Shown here in pieces: positions 18,455 to 30,199 of a DNA stretch of 64,000 nucleotides. The DNA comes from Aquiflexum lacus (GTDB lineage: Bacteria; Bacteroidota; Bacteroidia; Cytophagales; Cyclobacteriaceae): the NCBI RefSeq assembly GCF_015476655.1, contig NZ_JABFHF010000003.1, positions 277,482-341,481 on the forward strand. Reading direction: 5' to 3'. Made by a program: the position numbers and the translations under genes. Under the pieces are notes generated by a model. It searched no databases. It saw only the letters and a list, made by a program, of their open reading frames with translations, and was not told where the DNA came from. Within the stretch, counting starts at the first letter, position 1, and the number at the start of each line of letters is the position of its first letter.

Positions 18455-19059
18455 AAACTTTAAACACTGTTTAATTGCCGTTGGAACAAAGTCCGCAAAC
18501 TCCAATAAATAACAGGCGTTTTCTATCGAGGCTCAAAAGTAGTGATTAAATTGAATTCTTTTCAAATGAAAAGTAGAATTTTAAATTAATTAATTTTTCA
18601 AGAGATGAATCTTCATAAAACATGGTGTGAGGTGATTATCGACTTTTTTCGGAAATTCTTTTTCATATCCTAATTGAGCGTTAATATTGGAATCATATTT
18701 TGAAATTCTGTTAGTGGTTTTGATGTCATTGTTTTCAATCGCTTATGCATTTAGCCAAAAGATAGCAGTATGATTTCTTGCATCAATCTACAGGAATCAC
18801 CTGGATGCAGGTAGCTATTTCTTGTAAAACCCTTTCAAATAGTTATATATATCCTTGACACAATCAAGACGCTCTGTCTCTATTCCGATATTAATAGTTT
18901 GAATTAACCCTTTTCTCTTGCATTAAACAACATCACATTATACATAATAAATTAAATGTATTATATTTTTTATAATTATATGAAAATATTGTATTTAAAT
19001 AATTATTTATAGTTCCGTAAAGTACGATATATAAATTATTTGTTAAATATTTAAATTTT
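18455..19059. other. AT-rich gap with no gene seen
   Basis: About 600 bases between tRNA-Pro and the GH68-like gene. No convincing coding region on either strand, no clear hairpin and no repeat shared with the other gaps. The last 150 bases are extremely AT-rich and presumably hold the promoter of the GH68 gene, but no TAnnTTTG match was found. Confidence 0.6.
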
Positions 19060-20391
19060 ATGATTATGAAAAAAAATGTATGGCTACCTTTTTTAGTAGC
19101 CGGAGGATTATTCCTACTCGCTTCCTGTGATGCAGAAGAGCAGCCTACTGTTGGTGGAGATCCAACAGATCCGGCAGAAGTGCAAACCGTAGAGTGGACT
19201 GCTGAACATGTGCGTATGATTTCCCGAAATGAGGGGAACACCATTCCTAGGGTAGATTTCGATGAAGGTGTGGATGTTATGCCCGGATATCATCAGTGGG
19301 ATTACTGGCCTATCCTTAATTTGGATGGTTCGATTGCAAGAATTAATGGATACCGTGTCATGATAGTTTTGACGGCGCCTGATACTGTGCTATCCGGTAA
19401 GCGACATGATATCGTAAGACATCGTTATGCCATTTCGAAAGATGGTGTCAATTGGGAAGATAAGGGTATGGTGTTTACCGAAGACGAAATCATAGGTTCC
19501 CGCCAATGGGCCGGAGCAGCTTATTATGATCAAGGCTTGGTATATTTCTATTATACCGCTACAGGTGAAAAAGGCGAATTGAATTCAGGTAGGTTAAGCA
19601 GCGGCGCTCCAGGTGGAGATACCGGTATTTCCTATGAGCAAAGGATAGCCCTAGCAACAGCTCAGGTAGCTAATCAGTAGGAAACTGTGGTTTTTGATAA
19701 CTATAGCCAACATAAAATTATCTTGGAGGCGGATGGTCAAATCTACCAACCTGCTACAGGTATTGATGAAGCGGGAACCGTATTTGCAATGAGGGATCCT
19801 TTTATCTACAGAGATCCTGCGACCAACAAGATATACATGACTTTCACAGCTCGGGAGGCAGGCGACATCACAACCTATAACGGTGCAGTTGGTTTGGCCG
19901 AAGCGGTAGACAATGATCTGACAAAATGGAAACTACTTCCTCCTTTGGTGGTAACAAACATCAATTCCGAATTGGAAAGGCCTCATTTTGTCCTTCATGA
20001 CAACAAGTACTACATGTATTTTTCTACACATATAGAAAAATTCGCCCCTGAAGTAATGGATAGGGTAAATTCCCCTGAAGGGATGTACGGATTTGTCTGT
20101 GACAATTTTCTCGGACCCTATGAGCCTCTTAACGGAAGTGGACTTGTGGCAGGAAACCCAATAGAAGATCCTTATGCAACTTTCTCATGGCACGTGTTGC
20201 AGGGCAATACTGTATTGAGTAATACCAATTACTATAATATACAGCCTGGACTTGAAGTTGGAGAGTTTGGTGCTTTGGGAGAAGAATGGGACCGTAGGCA
20301 TTTTGGAGGTACCCTTGCCCCAAGATTAGTACTTTCGGTAAATGGCAATGTGGTTACGTTGACTAACAGACTTGCACCTTCTTTACCATAA
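19060..20391 (+). pseudogene. GH68 levansucrase-like lipoprotein interrupted by in-frame TAG
   Basis: Two open stretches, 19060-19680 and 19687-20391, are in the same frame and separated only by a TAG at codon 207 (19678-19680). Together they make a 443-position GH68 (levansucrase/inulosucrase) protein. A lipobox LLASC lies at residues 19-23. The nucleophile Asp81 is in HQWDYWP, the stabiliser Asp246 in MRDPF, and the acid/base Glu306 in ERPHF. The stop separates the nucleophile from the other two catalytic residues, so neither half can be active alone. Homology runs smoothly through the break (IALATAQVANQ then ETVVFDNY), which argues for a recent point mutation, a sequencing error or readthrough. 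A strong terminator follows. Confidence 0.85.
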
Positions 20392-20404
20392 TAACTTGAT
20401 ACTT

Positions 20405-20436
20405 GAATGCCGGATTTAGTCCGGCATTTTTTTTTG
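20405..20436 (+). terminator. terminator after the GH68-like gene
   Basis: Stem AATGCCGGA / TCCGGCATT with a 5-base loop, followed by a run of nine T, starting 15 bases after the stop codon. Confidence 0.92.
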
Positions 20437-20766
20437 GATTAAACTGAATGACCATAAAAATGCAATTGAATCCAAAACTTGAATTGTAGAGACTTATTCA
20501 ATTGGAAAAATTGCGACACTTGCTGCCAAAGGGAAAATTTAATTGGCGTCATGTATGGATTATTTTAAAAAGTGTTTAAATTACACTTGTAAATTAATTT
20601 TCAAATCCCCTTTCTTTGGAGATTTTGAAATATAGGTTGATGCATGCTATGTAGCGAAGGAACTTTTAGGTGCTTGCTACGAGAATGACTTCGATTACTG
20701 GAGGTAGATGCTGTTGGTTTCTGACAAAGAATTACTTCCATCTTGCTTTTTCAATAAAAACCAAAC
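20437..20766. other. gap with no gene seen
   Basis: About 330 bases between the GH68 terminator and the esterase gene. No coding region, tRNA or strong hairpin is visible. The last part should contain the esterase promoter, but no consensus box was identified. Confidence 0.5.
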
Positions 20767-21978
20767 ATGACCATGAACCTAAAAACCAATAAAGGCATTC
20801 CAATCCAATTATTTTCATTGCTGTTTGTCTTCCTGTGCCATATTGGATTGGCACAGCAAGCCAACGTCAATTTGGATTACAATCCCCAAAAAGATACTGA
20901 AGGGTTGATCCCTTTCAGTGCTCCTTTGAACTCCCCGGAAGTTCACGATGACAGGACGGTCACATTCAGGTTAAAAGCACCAAAAGCCCAAGAGGTCCAA
21001 TTGGCTGGTGGAGCTTTGCTGACGGGATTGGGTAGGGGAAATGAGCAAGTGCCCTTTACCAAAGGAGAGGACGGGATTTGGACTTTGACTGTAGGACCAT
21101 TACGGCCTGATATGTATGCCTATCATCTCAATGTGGACGGCATGCAAATCACCGACCCCAACAATACTTATGCGGCCTTTACGGCCATGCCACCTTACAG
21201 CCAATTGATTGTGCATGGGGATGGACCTGCCTACTATGATGCCAAAAATGTCCCTCATGGAAATGTCACGCGCCATGTTTATCATTCGGAGGTGACGCAG
21301 GGAGAGCGTGAAATGTATGTTTACACTCCGCCTGGATATGACCCAAATAAAAGCTATCCGGTTTTGTATTTATTGGGAGGCAGTGGTGAATTGCCATCCA
21401 ATTGGATATACGATGGCAGGGCAAACTTTATCTTGGATAACTTGCTGGCGGAGGGGAAAGCAGAACCCATGCTGATAGCCTTACCCAACAACCAGATCAT
21501 TCACCGTAACCATCCAAAGCATACTGAATTGACCTTTGATGTTTTTGAAAAGGAACTTAGGGCGCATGTAATTCCCTTGGTGGATCAAAACTACAGCACC
21601 ATTCAGTCCCCAAAAGGAAGGGCAATATCCGGCTTGTCAATGGGCGGAAGACACAGTATGTTTATTGGTTTCCGGTCCTTAGATCTTTTTGCCAATTTCG
21701 GCATTCTCAGTGCGGGAGATGGTGACGCAGAAAAAACATTGGCCGAATTTCTCAATGATCCTGAAGTCAATGAAAAAGTGGATTACCTGTTTGTAGGACA
21801 GGGCACTGAGGAAGCAAAAGGATTCTTTGGTGCTAGAGTGAAAGGACTTCTAGAAGCATTGGATAACCACCAAGTCGAATATGAATATTATGAAGGAGGC
21901 CATGGAGGGCATGATTGGTCCACCTGGAGACACCTACTTCACGAGAAGTTTCTTCCGAATCTTTGGAAGAGAAAATGA
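20767..21978 (+). CDS. exported CE1-type esterase with N-terminal early-set domain
   Basis: A 403-residue secreted alpha/beta-hydrolase. A signal peptide ends at HIGLAQ. Residues about 50-145 form an E-set/CBM48-like domain (VTFRLKAPKAQEVQLAGG). The catalytic domain from about 165 carries YTPPGYDPNKSYPVLYLLGG, the nucleophile serine in GLSMGG near residue 290, and a late histidine in GGHGGHDWSTW. This is the layout of feruloyl/acetylxylan esterases and enterochelin-esterase-like proteins of CE1. It is intact, unlike the related two-domain esterase at 24.6-26.5 kb. A role in removing acyl groups from polysaccharide is inferred from family and neighbours. Confidence 0.87.
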   Translation: MTMNLKTNKGIPIQLFSLLFVFLCHIGLAQQANVNLDYNPQKDTEGLIPFSAPLNSPEVHDDRTVTFRLKAPKAQEVQLAGGALLTGLGRGNEQVPFTKGEDGIWTLTVGPLRPDMYAYHLNVDGMQITDPNNTYAAFTAMPPYSQLIVHGDGPAYYDAKNVPHGNVTRHVYHSEVTQGEREMYVYTPPGYDPNKSYPVLYLLGGSGELPSNWIYDGRANFILDNLLAEGKAEPMLIALPNNQIIHRNHPKHTELTFDVFEKELRAHVIPLVDQNYSTIQSPKGRAISGLSMGGRHSMFIGFRSLDLFANFGILSAGDGDAEKTLAEFLNDPEVNEKVDYLFVGQGTEEAKGFFGARVKGLLEALDNHQVEYEYYEGGHGGHDWSTWRHLLHEKFLPNLWKRK

Positions 21979-22044
21979 ATTTGAAATCAAGTAATCTCCC
22001 GGTTTCAGATGGGATGGCTGATCTCAATCCTGAGATATTCCCCT
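21979..22044 (-). pseudogene. fragment of a T9SS C-terminal sorting domain
   Basis: On the minus strand a short stretch reads HLKPGDYLIS, the typical turn of a type A sorting domain, without an open frame around it. The DNA resembles the relic at 22.9 kb (about 25 bases nearly identical around TAATCTCCCGGTTTCAGAT). It lies between two genes and is likely debris from the same decayed protein family. Confidence 0.4.
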
Positions 22045-22839
22045 CTACCTTCCTGGCGGTTTACCTTTTATGATCGAATAGCTGACTTGAAGGCCGATAA
22101 ACAACAGGGAAGACTTGATGGTGTCATGGTATACCGGATTAAAGTTACCGCCCGGTACCAATCTGGTAGTCATGGAATATTCGAAATCAGCACGCTGATA
22201 AAGGATTTCCAAGCCGGTCTGTATTCTCCCTGTTTCATAGCTAAGGTTGAACATTCCCCCGTAAGCAAAAGCATTGAGGTCCGGTCTTGGCCCATCATGC
22301 CCCCAGGTCCCTTTATGTGATGGTGTATATGTTAGGATTAGATTGTAATATGGAAATTCTAACCTCCCATTCCCTGCAAAAAGTCCTGTACTTAAACCCC
22401 AGTTTCCCAACCTGTGGGAATACCCTATCCCTGGGGCTAAAGTCCGTAGCTGATAATCCGTTTGGGTGAAATTAACCTCAACTGACCATAGGGTACTAAA
22501 ATAGTCCTCAATTATCTGTTCTGCAACCGGATTATTGGAACTTCCTGCCCTTAAGAAAACAAAAAACCGGTTTGTAATCCCATAATTCACCTGGGCCGCA
22601 TAATAATAGCCTGGCCGGGCAAAACCATTTTCGGATTTTTTAATGCCGATCTCCCAAGGGGGTGTCACATCTTCTCTGTAAATTATAGAAGATGCTATAT
22701 CTTTTCCAGAAAATCCTGCCATTGGACGGGAACTTCCTCCACTTAGGGAAAAGGCCAGTTCTCCTCTGTTGAAAGTTTGGCTTATTGAATCCATGAAGAT
22801 TACCGAAAAAGCGATTAATAAGATTATTCTTTGGTACAT
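22045..22839 (-). CDS. predicted outer-membrane beta-barrel protein
   Basis: A 264-residue protein with a signal peptide (residues 1-20, ending SISQ). Alternating hydrophobic and aromatic strands are typical of a small outer-membrane barrel, for example NYGITNRFFVFLRAGS, GIGYSHRLGNWGLSTGLF and YGGMFNLSYETGRIQTGLE. The last strand region is LLFIGLQVSYSIIKG. I do not recognise a named family. It is flanked on both sides by T9SS sorting-domain fragments and sits within the carbohydrate island, but nothing shows that it works with those enzymes. The ATG at 22839 directly opens the signal peptide. Confidence 0.7.
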   Translation of the reverse strand: MYQRIILLIAFSVIFMDSISQTFNRGELAFSLSGGSSRPMAGFSGKDIASSIIYREDVTPPWEIGIKKSENGFARPGYYYAAQVNYGITNRFFVFLRAGSSNNPVAEQIIEDYFSTLWSVEVNFTQTDYQLRTLAPGIGYSHRLGNWGLSTGLFAGNGRLEFPYYNLILTYTPSHKGTWGHDGPRPDLNAFAYGGMFNLSYETGRIQTGLEILYQRADFEYSMTTRLVPGGNFNPVYHDTIKSSLLFIGLQVSYSIIKGKPPGR

Positions 22840-22851
22840 AGCTCCTTGGTT

Positions 22852-23183
22852 TTATTTTGAAATTACAATCCTTTGTTGGTGGATCACTCTTCCTTCATAG
22901 AATATGGAGATCAAATAATCCCCCGGTTTCAGATAGGAAGTATTGATCTCTCTTCCGCCTTTGTATTTCGATATATCCATTCCGAGAGTAATTTCGATCC
23001 ATACACCGATTCATCAATATGCCAAGCCGACGGTGATTGATCACCTGAGCAATTTCCCTGTGCAAATCCACTTATTGAATAGAACAAGGATAGCGTCAAA
23101 AGCAATAAAAAAAAGTTGGGTTAAAAGAAATCCAGTCTGAAATAGCCCTTAAAAAGCAGGGTAATCGGTAGGTTATTTTTCAT
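22852..23183 (-). pseudogene. decayed T9SS-exported protein (signal peptide plus sorting-domain remnant)
   Basis: From the ATG at 23183 the minus strand gives a leader broken by an in-frame TAA, then a hydrophobic signal-like run FLLLLTLSLFYSISGFAQG and a short mature part GNCSGDQSPSAWH. In another frame the final 49 codons before a TAA at 22852-22854 read as a type A sorting domain, including ITLGMDISKYKGGREINTS and LKPGDYLISIFYEGRVI. The middle of the protein is gone. The most economical reading is a secreted T9SS substrate reduced by deletion plus frameshift and nonsense changes. Confidence 0.6.
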
Positions 23184-23368
23184 ATTGGGTTTGGGTTGAG
23201 TGGATAATATAACTAAAAATATTTTATTTATACAAGTCTATGTCTAATTCACCAAATTAAAATGGGTTTTCATTTTCCTTTATTCACCTTTTTCCATGAA
23301 CACAAAAACTTGACAATTGATAATCATTTGAACTGACTCTTCGGAATCTTACAAGTAGCTAAATATAA

Positions 23369-23460
23369 GGCCTCGTCCTCGAGCTATCGGGATGGGCCAA
23401 CGGATTTTCCACCTTTCCACACAAAATTCAGTACCCCGAGCCTTCCGAGGGGATTTTATG
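23369..23460. repeat. intergenic palindromic repeat (GGCCTCGTCC family)
   Basis: The start GGCCTCGTCCTCGAGCTATC, continuing into GGGATGGGCC, resembles the left arm of the larger composite palindrome at 45176-45328. The right part carries CCCCGAGCCTTCCGAGGGG. It lies in the non-coding gap upstream of the dehydrogenase stop. No open frame was found in 23184-23570. Confidence 0.5.
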
Positions 23461-23570
23461 TCAAATAATATTTCATTACGTGTAACATTGCGGATACTCA
23501 GATCATTTTAACAAAACTACTTCAACTGATTACCAGGTAGGAATGAATTTTCCAAGGAATTGAAATCCAA

Positions 23571-24590
23571 TTAAAGCTCCACAATCGCTTTGATCACCTT
23601 ATTTTCCGGCAACAATAAACTTTCAAATTTTTCCGGTAAATCCTGAAATGCTACCCTGTGGGTAATCCAGAGATCCGTATCAATCTTTCCTTCCTCCATT
23701 AAAGTAATGATCTGTTGAAAGTCGGTTCCAAGCGCATTTCTACTTGCCAACAAGGTGATCTCCTTTCTGTGAAACAGTGGGTCAAAAAATGTAAAATCTC
23801 CTTGAAACAGGCCGATGAAAACAATCTTTCCACCAAATGCAACATAGTCAAAGGTGTTTTTCATGGATTGGGGATTTCCCGTGGCATCCATCACTACAGT
23901 GGGCAAATCTCCCGCAAAGACATTCCTGATATCATCTATCACCTTATTTGATTTGGCATTGATGATGCCGGTCAGGTCTAGATTGGTTCTGCAAAATTCC
24001 AGTCTCTCCTCATTGACATCCATCACGGCGACTTTTGCATTTTTGATTTTTGCAAACTGAATGGTGGCCAATCCAATCGGACCTGCACCGATTATCAGTA
24101 CCTTGTCTTCTTTGGTCAACCCTGCACGGTTGACAGCATGGCAACCAATGCTCAATGGCTCGATCAAAGCCAATTGTTCATAAGTGAGTTTGTCGGATTG
24201 ATGCAGATACCTGGAAGGTAACTTGATAAACTCCCGCATCCCACCGTCTTCGTGAACCCCAAACACGGAAATATTTTCGCCGCAATTGGTCTTTCCCCTC
24301 CTGACTGCCTGATCTGTTCCAAAGTTAAAATATGGTTCTACAGAGCATCTATCCCCAACTTTTACATTTTTCACTTGATTTCCGATTTCGATTACTTCCA
24401 CTCCAAGTTCATGCCCGAGGATTCTCGGATAGGAAAAAAATGGCTGGTTTCCCCGAAATGCATGCATGTCCGTTCCACATATCCCGATTCTATGGACCTT
24501 GAGCAAAGCCTCATCGGGTTTTAAATCCTGATCCATTTCAGTCTCTTTTTTTTCCAGTTGCCCTGGTTTTTTCAGAATTATTGTATTCAT
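23571..24590 (-). CDS. medium-chain zinc-type sugar/alcohol dehydrogenase lacking structural-zinc cysteines
   Basis: A 339-residue MDR-family NAD(P)-dependent dehydrogenase, nearest in style to sorbitol/galactitol dehydrogenases. Catalytic zinc ligands are Cys38 (GICGTDMH) and His60-Glu61 (LGHELG). The nucleotide-binding motif is VLIIGAGPIGLATIQFA near residue 165. At the structural zinc loop the canonical spacing C-x2-C-x2-C-x7-C is kept, but the four positions are Phe90, Asp93, Val96 and Gly104. The ATG at 24590 is chosen over an upstream extension without homology. The gene starts 16 bp after the two-domain esterase gene, so both probably form one operon. Substrate is unknown. Confidence 0.88.
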   Translation of the reverse strand: MNTIILKKPGQLEKKETEMDQDLKPDEALLKVHRIGICGTDMHAFRGNQPFFSYPRILGHELGVEVIEIGNQVKNVKVGDRCSVEPYFNFGTDQAVRRGKTNCGENISVFGVHEDGGMREFIKLPSRYLHQSDKLTYEQLALIEPLSIGCHAVNRAGLTKEDKVLIIGAGPIGLATIQFAKIKNAKVAVMDVNEERLEFCRTNLDLTGIINAKSNKVIDDIRNVFAGDLPTVVMDATGNPQSMKNTFDYVAFGGKIVFIGLFQGDFTFFDPLFHRKEITLLASRNALGTDFQQIITLMEEGKIDTDLWITHRVAFQDLPEKFESLLLPENKVIKAIVEL

Positions 24591-24606
24591 TTTATTGGTG
24601 GTTCTA

Positions 24607-26526
<1,920 letters not shown>

Positions 26527-26739
26527 GGTTTTAGGGTTTGATAGGTTTGAATTCCTAAGTACATCGTGCTAAAATGGTATTGTGGTACTTCTCACATTAA
26601 TGGTCCTATAATTTCAATTGGATATTTGTCGATATTGGATGTTGATGGATATTTTTTCGAGGTGGGATATAGATTCAAAGGATATTTTAATTTTATATTT
26701 CATTTTTTTCAAGAAAGTAAAGTGCCTTTCTGATGAGGA

Positions 26740-27579
<840 letters not shown>

Positions 27580-27703
27580 GTCAAATTGGTTTATAAATTC
27601 TCCTGTTTCTCTGTCATTAAAATTGCAGATCAGAACACATGAACTAGATATATTTCTATCATTTGAATTCAATTTACATTTTCAATTATAAATAGTGTCA
27701 TAT

Positions 27704-27752
27704 TAACACTAAAAGTGTTATGAACGGTCAATTGACCTTGTAGTTATCTTTG
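27704..27752 (+). promoter_or_regulatory. putative operator and promoter of the PQQ dehydrogenase
   Basis: A perfect 7-3-7 inverted repeat TAACACT AAA AGTGTTA lies at 27704-27720, with a further AGTGT half-site at 27694 and another AGTGTT around 27780. At 27745-27752 stands TATCTTTG, an exact TAnnTTTG box. The palindrome covers the place where a -33 element would sit, so a repressor bound there could block transcription. No regulator gene is adjacent, and the leader to the ATG would be about 150 bases. Confidence 0.4.
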
Positions 27753-27905
27753 GAAAATGGACATCTGCCCATATATTTAGTGTTGTTAATTTTGATTGAC
27801 CTTTGTGAAAAAACCACACAGGGTATTCATCTCAAATTCATTGCCATCCCCAAATCTTTAAAATGATAAGCGGATGATATGTTGATACTTAATTTAAAAA
27901 TATTA

Positions 27906-30152
27906 ATGAGCCCAAGAAAACCTATAAACTCAAAAGTTCCGATTGTTTTCGGAATATTTATATTGACCTTATTTTCAGCTTGTCAAAAAGAAGCTTCTAC
28001 AGAACGACATGCCACTTGGACACACTATGGGGGAAGTCCGGATCAGTCCAAGTTTTTTGATGGAGATGAAATTACGAAGGCAAATGTTTCCCAATTGAAA
28101 GTGGCTTGGATGTATCCAACAGAGGATGAGACCCCGTATTTTTTCAGCCCTATCATTGTGGATACAGTGATGTATGTGATGGGTAAAAACTCTTCACTTA
28201 TAGCACTGAATGTGGTTACCCAAGAGGAAATTTGGATCCATGCCAATCTTATGGGGCTGACCAGAAGGGGTATCAATTATTGGGAAAGCAAGGACAAAAA
28301 AGACAAACGATTGATCTTTACAATCAGTAATACCATTCAGGCCATAGATGCAGTTACCGGTCTATCTGTGATGAGTTTTGGAACAGATGGATATGTTGAC
28401 CTGAGAGAGGGGGTTGACCGTGACCCTACTTCGATAAGGAGGATACAGCCCATGATGCCAGGAGTGATTTATAAGGATTTATTGATCATAGGTTCAGCGC
28501 CCGGAGAGAATTACTTCTCTCCTCCGGGACATGTAAGGGCATACAATGTGGTGACCGGCAAGATGGAATGGATATTCCACACCATCCCTCATCCCGGTGA
28601 ATTTGGGTATGACACCTGGCCAAAGGATGCTTACAAATATGTGGGAGGGGTGAATGTTTGGAGTGAAATCACAGTGGACACAGAAAGGGGAATTGCTTAC
28701 CTTCCGGTAGGTTCACCAACCTATGATTATTATGGCGCTGACAGGATCGGAAGTAACCTTTTTGGCAATTCGATTGTAGCATTGGATGCTAATACAGGTG
28801 AAAGAATATGGCATTATCAGACTGTCCACCATGACCTTTGGGACTATGATTTGTCACCCGCGCCACAGTTGTTGACAGTTGACCGGAATGGGAAAAAAAT
28901 AGATGCTGTGGCAGTAGCTACCAAGCATGGCTTTGTATTTGTTTTTGACAGGGTTACAGGTGAGCCTTTATTTCCGATTGAAGAAAAACCTTTCCCTCCA
29001 AGTGCAATGCCCGGGGAAGAGGCTTGGCCTACGCAACCTATATCCTCGCTTCCAAATTTTACCAGAAATGAGGTTACAAAGGAAACCCTGAATCCATATT
29101 TTCCCGATAGTATCAAACAAGCATGGTATAAAAGATTGGAAGAAGCCAAGTCAGGCTTATATGTTCCTCCATCAGACCAATATGAGACGATGATGATGCC
29201 CGGGGCCTTGGGGGGCGCTAATTATGGCAACTCTGCTGCTGATCCTCAAAATGGAATGATGTATTTACTGACTCAGGAACACGCTTCAATTTACAAACTG
29301 AATAAAGTAGAGCCTCCAAAAATAGACTTATCTGTGAATGAGGTGCAACGTATAAAAACTCTGTATTCTTCAACCTGTCAGACTTGCCATGGCGTAGACA
29401 TGGCAGGAGGGGTAGGTCCGTCTCTTGTGAATATTGGACAACATGTTTTCTTTGATGAATTCAGAAGTGCCGTGATCAATGGGAAGGGTCAAATGCCAGG
29501 TTTCGTACATGTAGATGAAGAAACATTAAAAGCCATGTACCGTTATTTGGGAGGTAACCCTGCCAGCTTCAACTTCAGAAGAAACCTCGAGCCAAAAACG
29601 CCGGAAGGGCCTGTCGTAGCGTCGGGTGGTGTCAAAATCAGACCTGATGAAAACAGGGCTCCTGCAATGTCAGCTTATCCTAAAGATACCGAACATCCAA
29701 CTGATAGGTACACCACGGAATATGGTTTGGAATGGCCAGGATTGGCTGCACCGCCCTGGTCTTCCATCGTAGCCTATGATCTGAATGAAGGGGTTATCAA
29801 ATGGAGAATGCCTGTAGGCCAAGACTCCCTCTATGTGCAAGGGGACCAAAGCAAAGGAGCGCCCGGTGGGGTTTTGAGAAAAGGAATGATCGTTACTTCT
29901 ACAGGGGTTGTGTTTTCCACCGCCAAGGGAGGGAAACTTTATGCCTTTGATGCAGAAAACGGAAAGCTCCTGTGGGAAGAAACCCTCAGCAGGGAATCCA
30001 ATGCACAGCCCAGCATGTATATGTTAAACGGGAAACAATACCTGGTCATCAATGCCACTTCCAATTTTGCCAGAGATAGCTATAACCATTCCAAAAAACC
30101 AGGGGCTTTGCCAAAAGGGTATGTAGTATATGCCTTACCAGGGAATAAATGA
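27906..30152 (+). CDS. lipoprotein PQQ-dependent dehydrogenase with inserted cytochrome c domain
   Basis: A 748-residue quinoprotein of the glucose-dehydrogenase type. The lipobox is LFSAC near residue 30. The beta-propeller begins with TWTHYGGSPDQSKF and includes typical W-motif blades such as VTGKMEWIFHTIPHPGEFGY and ALDANTGERIWHYQTVHHD. A class I cytochrome c segment with heme motif CQTCH lies near residue 490, inserted before the last blades (IVAYDLNEGVIKWRMP). Oxidation would take place in the periplasm and pass electrons to the heme. An ATG nine codons upstream is also possible. It is the first of three close plus-strand genes; the cupin gene follows after 47 bp. The exact substrate (sugar or other alcohol) is unknown. 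Confidence 0.9.
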   Translation: MSPRKPINSKVPIVFGIFILTLFSACQKEASTERHATWTHYGGSPDQSKFFDGDEITKANVSQLKVAWMYPTEDETPYFFSPIIVDTVMYVMGKNSSLIALNVVTQEEIWIHANLMGLTRRGINYWESKDKKDKRLIFTISNTIQAIDAVTGLSVMSFGTDGYVDLREGVDRDPTSIRRIQPMMPGVIYKDLLIIGSAPGENYFSPPGHVRAYNVVTGKMEWIFHTIPHPGEFGYDTWPKDAYKYVGGVNVWSEITVDTERGIAYLPVGSPTYDYYGADRIGSNLFGNSIVALDANTGERIWHYQTVHHDLWDYDLSPAPQLLTVDRNGKKIDAVAVATKHGFVFVFDRVTGEPLFPIEEKPFPPSAMPGEEAWPTQPISSLPNFTRNEVTKETLNPYFPDSIKQAWYKRLEEAKSGLYVPPSDQYETMMMPGALGGANYGNSAADPQNGMMYLLTQEHASIYKLNKVEPPKIDLSVNEVQRIKTLYSSTCQTCHGVDMAGGVGPSLVNIGQHVFFDEFRSAVINGKGQMPGFVHVDEETLKAMYRYLGGNPASFNFRRNLEPKTPEGPVVASGGVKIRPDENRAPAMSAYPKDTEHPTDRYTTEYGLEWPGLAAPPWSSIVAYDLNEGVIKWRMPVGQDSLYVQGDQSKGAPGGVLRKGMIVTSTGVVFSTAKGGKLYAFDAENGKLLWEETLSRESNAQPSMYMLNGKQYLVINATSNFARDSYNHSKKPGALPKGYVVYALPGNK

Positions 30153-30199
30153 TACCACCTCATTCTAGAAATTTGTAAAAAACTAATCCCAGACGACCT

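Noticed and set aside
18188..18512. Two plus-strand open frames over the tRNA-Pro gene
   Set aside because: They are the well-known false proteins read across a tRNA; the tRNA on the other strand explains the sequence.
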